Shown: positions 6,620 through 9,398 of the stretch, piece by piece | How the letters are laid out: the number at the start of each line of letters is the position of its first letter | How positions within the stretch are numbered: position 1 is the stretch's first letter | Assembly: GCA_016287065.1 (NCBI GenBank) | Contig: JAEEVB010000084.1 | Location: 1 to 9,398, forward strand | DNA: 9,398 bases | Direction: 5' to 3' | From: Muribaculaceae bacterium | GTDB lineage: Bacteria; Bacteroidota; Bacteroidia; Bacteroidales; Muribaculaceae | The notes under the pieces: generated by a model | What the model was told of the DNA's origin: nothing | Database searches by the model: none | Seen by the model: only the letters and a program-made list of their open reading frames with translations | Translations under genes and position numbers: made by a program

Positions 6620-6767
6620 GGTTTTTCATGGTATTAGTTTTTAAGGTTATGAAAATCCAGCCGCCGCGATGGCGTTTGCGTATTTTCAGTATTTAAGGTT
6701 TATGTTAATGGTATTAAGGTTAAATTAGTTAAGCAATCCCCGATAGCGATATCGAGGATTTTTTTTT
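6620..6767 (+). ncRNA. Candidate small RNA, about 150 nt
   Basis: This stretch lies between a perfect -7 box (6608-6615) and a strong rho-independent terminator (6735-6767) and has no convincing ORF. It contains a hairpin in which GAAAAT (6651-6656) pairs with ATTTTC (about 6682-6687), with an inner CGCC/GGCG pair, and three copies of a TTAAGGTT motif (near 6641, 6693 and 6714). Promoter, folded body and terminator together suggest a free-standing small RNA. I cannot assign it to an RNA family from memory. It could instead be a leader whose downstream gene was displaced by the insertion sequence. The exact 5' end is estimated from the -7 box. Confidence 0.45.
6735..6767 (+). terminator. Rho-independent terminator
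   Basis: AATCC (6735-6739) pairs with GGATT (6756-6760), and CGATA (6741-6745) with TATCG (6750-6754). There is one C-A mismatch between the two stems and a GCGA tetraloop. A run of nine T (6759-6767) follows directly on the plus strand. This is a textbook terminator at the end of the candidate small RNA. Confidence 0.8.
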
Positions 6768-6827
6768 CGCTTTGGTTTTTGGGTCACACAATAATTAGAC
6801 ATAAGAACGAAAGATAAAAAAGCAAGG

Positions 6828-6851
6828 CACCGCAGTCGCTGACTGCTGGTG
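6828..6851. repeat. Stable hairpin between the small RNA and the heptamer array
   Basis: GCAGTC (6832-6837) pairs perfectly with GACTGC (6841-6846) across a GCT loop, and the stem extends through CACC (6828-6831) with GGTG (6848-6851) past one bulged T. No T-run follows on either strand, so it is not a standard terminator. No function is assigned. Confidence 0.4.
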
Positions 6852-6872
6852 ATTGTCTATTATATGCTATCG

Positions 6873-6957
6873 GCTAACAGCTATTAGCTAGTTGCTAAAT
6901 GCTAACGGCTATTAGCTATATGCTAAATGGCTGGCGGCTATAGGCTAACAGCTAGTT
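6873..6957. repeat. Left part of GCTANNN heptamer tandem array
   Basis: GCTA recurs every 7 nt with a variable three-base filler (ACA, TTA, GTT, AAT, ACG, TTA, TAT, AAT). The phase slips near 6929-6943 and then resumes with two more units. A higher-order duplication is visible: 6873-6900 and 6901-6928 are adjacent 28-bp copies differing at 3 positions. The array ends in ACAGCTAGTT just outside the insertion sequence and continues on the other side at 8474. Confidence 0.8.
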
Positions 6958-6959
6958 AT

Positions 6960-6987
6960 CGTAGCTCAGGAGTTCGTTTACACTTTT
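6960..6987 (+). repeat. Left terminal inverted repeat of the IS
   Basis: The sequence begins CGTAGCTCAGGAG, continues through TTCGTTTACA and ends CACTTTT. It pairs with 8446-8473 read on the minus strand. A related internal copy (TCACGAGTTCGTTGACATTT) lies at 7085-7104 beside the transposase stop codon. Confidence 0.75.
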
Positions 6988-7045
6988 TGCCCTCCTTAGA
7001 AGGGGTGTAATGAAGTTCTTTAGAGTTAATTAAAATAAATGTTTG

Positions 7046-7061
7046 GACCCCCTAGGGGGTC
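7046..7061. terminator. 16-bp perfect palindrome, possible transposase terminator
   Basis: GACCCCCTAGGGGGTC is self-complementary over 16 bp and very GC-rich within an AT-rich IS margin. It lies 50 bp beyond the transposase stop. Read on the minus strand, an AT-rich CAAACATTTATTTT follows, so it could stop transposase transcription or block read-through from outside. There is no uninterrupted T-run. Confidence 0.4.
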
Positions 7062-7110
7062 GCACCGCTAAGGCAGTGCTTGTATCACGAGTTCGTTGAC
7101 ATTTTGTACA

Positions 7111-8271
7111 TTATTCTAGAGGCATTATAAACTCAATGCTTTGTTTGGTGGTGCCATCTTGTTTGATCAGCAAGCTATGCTCGTTAATTAGCAAGACGGC
7201 CTCAATGTATGTATGCATCAGCTCAGGAATGACGGCTATCTCTGTGTTCAGCACACTAATATTGAGGTCGCTTCGAACCAGCCTGATGAAGCGAATCTCG
7301 TTGAGGTTGCAGGGATCCAATTCCGGGCGTTCGTCAACCTGATAGTCTGCATTGAGATGCACCATCGGCACGTCAAGTTCCTGATCGAGTTGCAAAGGCG
7401 TCTTATGGCCCATCGTGGAGTAGTGGTGCAGTCGGTTATGTATATTCATAAATTCAACCGAATGCCGCTGCAAGTCCTCAAAGCTTTTGTGCTCTTGGGT
7501 AAGCAACGTGCGCTCCACTTTTTGGTTGAATCTCTCGATGACCCCGTTTCTCCATGGCTCGCTGATGGGTATGAAGATGGGCGTCACATTCTTTGAGAGA
7601 ATCGTCCTGAGCAACATGCCAAGCCCCCTGGGATGCCGGTTGCTGCCCTTAAAAGACAGTTCGTTGTCCATCTGCAAGAAGTCGGGAATGGTGTAACTCT
7701 TCCAAAAAGCAACGACACTTCTTGTTATGTCAGTCCCGCCTTTGCTCAAGATAGGGTACACACCGGCATGGCGCGTATCATTGCTGATGATTGTCAGAAG
7801 GAAATACCGTTGACCGCCGCGGATGTATCTTGGTCCGACCAAATCCATGATCTGCATGTTAATGGGCGATTCGGGATAGTCTATACCACTCTTTTGGTAT
7901 GGCGCTTTTCTCCTGGTCAGACCTCTTTTCTTGAGAATCCTGTTGATGGTCGCCACCGATGGCGGTTCTATGCCCCTCGCGCTGAGGTCGTGCCAAATCG
8001 CAAATGCGCCAGACTCCATGTGGGGTGACGCATCAAGTCTGATGCGGGATGAAACGACCTGTGCTTCGAGCTCCTCACTGGTCTTGTTCGCTTTGCTGTG
8101 CGGGGCATTTGAGTGCGACCGCTCCCATCCGTCAGCACAATCTCGCTGGCGGTTAATCCACTTGTGAACCCACTGACGTGAGCGGCCCAATCTGCGCGCA
8201 ATCTCGGCAACCTTGATACCCTGCGCATGCATGTTGATGGCATCAAGCCTTAATGTCTCCTCGTTTGCCAT
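7111..8271 (-). CDS. IS481-like family transposase (HTH plus rve/DDE integrase core)
   Basis: The 386-residue protein appears complete. An N-terminal helix-turn-helix (about 5-42, with VAEIARRLGRSRQWVHKWI) should bind the IS ends. A second helical region follows (about 64-120, with SVATINRILKKRGL), then the RNase H-like integrase core with candidate catalytic residues D143 (MDLVGPRYI), D202 (LQMDNELSF) and E246 (WRNGVIERFNQ). The D202-E246 interval is 43 residues, a little longer than the usual 35 of IS3/IS481-type enzymes, because of an insert around KGSNRHPRGLG. The C-terminal part (about 300-386) is an extra domain of unknown role. The frame has no stop or frameshift and the ends look intact, so the element may still be able to move. 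Confidence 0.9.
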   Translation of the reverse strand: MANEETLRLDAINMHAQGIKVAEIARRLGRSRQWVHKWINRQRDCADGWERSHSNAPHSKANKTSEELEAQVVSSRIRLDASPHMESGAFAIWHDLSARGIEPPSVATINRILKKRGLTRRKAPYQKSGIDYPESPINMQIMDLVGPRYIRGGQRYFLLTIISNDTRHAGVYPILSKGGTDITRSVVAFWKSYTIPDFLQMDNELSFKGSNRHPRGLGMLLRTILSKNVTPIFIPISEPWRNGVIERFNQKVERTLLTQEHKSFEDLQRHSVEFMNIHNRLHHYSTMGHKTPLQLDQELDVPMVHLNADYQVDERPELDPCNLNEIRFIRLVRSDLNISVLNTEIAVIPELMHTYIEAVLLINEHSLLIKQDGTTKQSIEFIMPLE

Positions 8272-8445
8272 AAGTAAACAGAAAATTTAGCATTATGGAG
8301 GACAATGTACAAAATATGTCAAAGAACGCTCTTGTTGGATGTCTTGATTATTCAAGGACTCATATGAGAAAATTTAAATGTTAAAAAAATATGTCGAATT
8401 GCTCAGCATCATTTTGAACGAAAAGTGTCAACGATGTCCTGATAC
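8272..8445. other. IS right-end region upstream of the transposase
   Basis: This 174-bp stretch holds no gene. It carries the transposase leader and two internal copies of the end motif: a divergent one at about 8320-8342 (GTACAAAATATGTCAAAGAAC, which mirrors the left internal copy) and one at 8421-8442 that is identical over 22 bp to the outermost copy. No clear TAnnTTTG box was found for the transposase. Confidence 0.5.
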
Positions 8446-8467
8446 AAAAGTGTCAACGATGTCCTGA
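8421..8467 (-). repeat. Tandem 25-bp-spaced direct repeat at the IS right end
   Basis: The 22-bp sequence ending GTGTCAACGATGTCCTGA occurs twice in the same orientation, at 8421-8442 and 8446-8467, with TAC between. The outer copy forms part of the terminal inverted repeat. Double copies suggest tandem transposase binding sites, or an end duplicated during an earlier transposition. Confidence 0.8.
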
Positions 8468-8473
8468 GCCACG
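8446..8473 (-). repeat. Right terminal inverted repeat of the IS
   Basis: Read on the minus strand it begins CGTGGCTCAGGAC, continues ATCGTTGACA and ends CACTTTT, matching the left end at 6960-6987 with four differences. The heptamer array resumes at the next base. Confidence 0.75.
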
Positions 8474-8538
8474 ACAGCTAGTTGCTAACTGCTAACTGCT
8501 AGTTGCTAGTTGCTAACTGCTTATTGCTAGCTGCTTGC
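8474..8538. repeat. Right part of GCTANNN heptamer tandem array
   Basis: After ACA, GCTA recurs every 7 nt with fillers GTT, ACT, ACT, GTT, GTT, ACT, then GCTTATT, GCTAGCT and GCTTGCTTA. It ends at the stop codon of the PepSY-like gene. Units here are more uniform than on the left of the IS. The two tracts were probably one array before insertion. Confidence 0.8.
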
Positions 8539-9081
8539 TTAGTCGTCGTAGCCGACGAAGCGGCCGTTGGCGTCGAACCTCAGCTCCATGCCGTTGGCCA
8601 GTTCCACATCATAACCTGCGCGCTCGCGGTCGAGCTTGGTGATGGCTGCACCCTGGCAGTTGGTTTTCACATAGCTGGCTATTGCGGGCGGCACGAGTGC
8701 TGCAGGCACAGGATTCATGTGGCCGTCGATGTTGTCCCACTGGTTGGCGTGGTCAAAGTCGATTTCGGTGCCGTCGCTCAAGGTCACATCATACTCCACG
8801 CTGCCATAGCCGGGATCGGTCTCGACAAACGCCACGGTGGCGTTGGGGAAGTACTGCTTGAGGAAGGCGTTGATGGGTTCGGGCAGCTGCACATTTTGAG
8901 CTGCTGTCTGTGCTGCGGGTTGCTGTTGTGCCGATGCCTGCTGTGCGGGGGCCGATACCTGCTGTGCAGGGGCCTGCTGTTGTGCCGGAACGGCGTTGTT
9001 GGCGTTGTTTGCGTTGTCTTTGCACGAGATCATGGCCACTGCAACGAGGGCCACGACCGACAGTTTATTGAATAATTTCAT
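8539..9081 (-). CDS. PepSY-like lipoprotein with two repeats
   Basis: The 180-residue protein starts with a lipoprotein signal (MKLFNKLSVVALVAVAMISC, lipobox MISC, Cys20), so it should be lipid-anchored in the cell envelope. A low-complexity linker rich in alanine, glutamine and proline (about 24-64) follows. Two repeats of the Bacteroidota PepSY-like fold (formerly called beta-lactamase-inhibitor-like) come next: about 66-113 (LPEPINAFLKQYFPNATV, then VEYDVTLSDGTEIDFD) and about 124-180 (VPAALVPPAIASYVKTN, then YDVELANGMELRFDANGRF). The family has no firm biochemical role; binding of a peptide or another envelope protein is a guess. The upstream neighbour is a paralogue read in the same direction, 76 bp away. 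The stop codon abuts the heptamer array. Confidence 0.85.
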   Translation of the reverse strand: MKLFNKLSVVALVAVAMISCKDNANNANNAVPAQQQAPAQQVSAPAQQASAQQQPAAQTAAQNVQLPEPINAFLKQYFPNATVAFVETDPGYGSVEYDVTLSDGTEIDFDHANQWDNIDGHMNPVPAALVPPAIASYVKTNCQGAAITKLDRERAGYDVELANGMELRFDANGRFVGYDD

Positions 9082-9102
9082 AATATTACCTTATTTAATG
9101 CT

Positions 9103-9143
9103 AAGGAGGCAAGCCAATTAGCTGGTTGCCTCCTTGTTTTTTT
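9103..9143 (+). terminator. Strong hairpin with plus-strand T-run between the PepSY-like genes
   Basis: AAGGAGGCAA (9103-9112) pairs perfectly with TTGCCTCCTT (9126-9135). CCA (9114-9116) with TGG (9123-9125) extends the stem past a bulged G. Seven T (9137-9143) follow on the plus strand. The stem and T-run fit a plus-strand terminator, although both flanking genes are on the minus strand. On the minus strand the same stem is preceded by an A-run and lacks a T-tail, so there it might act as a processing or stability element. Confidence 0.6.
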
Positions 9144-9157
9144 AATAGATTAAATGA

Positions 9158-9398
9158 TTAGTCGTCGATGTCAACCACCTGGAAGTTGCGGTTATATTCA
9201 AGTTCCAGACCGTTGTTCAGTTTCACTTCATAGCCACGACGGTTGCGGTCCAGGTCGATGATTGTGGTGCCGGGGAATGTGGCGCGCACATGAGCCTTGA
9301 TTTGTTCGGGAATCAGAGCCGTGGGCACCTTCGACGAGCGGCAGTCGAACTCTTTCCAGTTACCTTGCTTGTCAAATTCTACCTTCTCGCCACTGTCA
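9158..9398 (-). CDS. PepSY-like protein, partial (N-terminus beyond window)
   Basis: The last 79 codons and the stop of a PepSY-like gene are present; its start lies outside the window. The visible part shows one full repeat and the end of another: EKVEFDKQGNWKEFD, then VPTALIPEQIKAHVRATFP, then TTIIDLDRNRRGYEVKLNN, then LELEYNRNFQVVDIDD. It aligns along its length with residues about 100-180 of the gene at 8539-9081 (shared pattern VPxALxPxxIxxYV, LDRxRxGYxVxLxNGxEL), so the two are tandem duplicates. It lies upstream in the same direction, 76 bp before the next start, with a strong hairpin in between. Confidence 0.85.
   Translation of the reverse strand, partial: DSGEKVEFDKQGNWKEFDCRSSKVPTALIPEQIKAHVRATFPGTTIIDLDRNRRGYEVKLNNGLELEYNRNFQVVDIDD

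Larger units (their letters stand above)
6960..8473 (-). mobile_element. IS481-like insertion sequence
   Basis: The element carries one transposase gene (7111-8271, minus) bounded by imperfect 28-bp terminal inverted repeats at 6960-6987 and 8446-8473. Both begin CGT[A/G]GCTCAGGA and end in ACACTTTT, matching at 24 of 28 positions by eye. Related copies of the end motif lie inside: 7085-7106 on the left, and 8421-8442 and about 8320-8342 on the right. The 10-bp sequence ACAGCTAGTT stands outside both ends (6948-6957 and 8474-8483), two bases off on the left and abutting on the right. It may mark the target duplication, but the flanks are themselves GCTANNN repeats, so this is ambiguous. Exact ends could differ by a few bases. 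Confidence 0.8.

Noticed and set aside
6873..6957. CRISPR array
   Set aside because: Units are 7 nt with 3-nt variable parts, with no 25-40 nt repeats, no unique spacers of similar length and no cas genes.
8503..9075. Plus-strand cysteine- and leucine-rich open frame opposite the PepSY-like gene
   Set aside because: The cysteine and leucine runs come from the reverse complement of the Ala/Gln-rich linker; the minus-strand frame has a lipoprotein signal and two PepSY-like repeats.

Overview
The window looks like chromosomal DNA from a member of the Bacteroidales (Prevotella- or Muribaculaceae-like gut bacterium; the genus cannot be fixed by eye). The evidence is Bacteroidota-type promoters (TTTG about 20 nt upstream of TAnnTTTG), AT-rich leaders without strong Shine-Dalgarno sites, a GH2 enzyme with the DUF4982-type C-terminus, PepSY-like lipoproteins and an RHS core of the GRGYTGHEHL type. 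Nearly all genes lie on the minus strand; the one clear plus-strand gene is terB-like.

Region 1 (about 1-1840, minus strand) is AT-rich accessory DNA beside GC-richer neighbours. Read in the direction of transcription it holds: membrane protein C, a 39-codon toxin-tail-like ORF, membrane protein B, a 53-codon toxin-tail-like ORF, membrane protein A, and a truncated RHS core fragment. Gaps are only 4, 11, 20, 8 and 12 nt. The three membrane proteins are paralogues, and the two small ORFs share a C-terminal motif (GLGI[AS]NAIWGDEL). I read this as a graveyard or reserve of displaced RHS toxin tips, each followed by a membrane immunity gene. This is the most interesting part of the window.

Region 2 (1997-5979, minus) is a two-gene carbohydrate operon. 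A secreted GHL10/DUF187-type glycosidase-like protein is followed after 38 nt by a secreted GH2 beta-galactosidase-like enzyme. A near-consensus Bacteroidota promoter sits at 6012-6043. Across a divergent intergenic region, a short TerB-like protein (6102-6443) is encoded on the plus strand.

Region 3 (6444-6960) has no protein gene. It holds a perfect inverted repeat, a promoter-like box, a candidate structured small RNA ending in a textbook terminator, a further hairpin, and an array of GCTANNN heptamers.

Region 4 (about 6960-8473) is an IS481-like insertion sequence with 28-bp imperfect terminal inverted repeats and extra internal copies of the end motif. It has split the heptamer array, which resumes at 8474-8538.

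Region 5 (8539-9398, minus) holds two tandem PepSY-like secreted proteins. The upstream one runs off the window edge. A strong hairpin lies between them whose T-run faces the 'wrong' (plus) direction.
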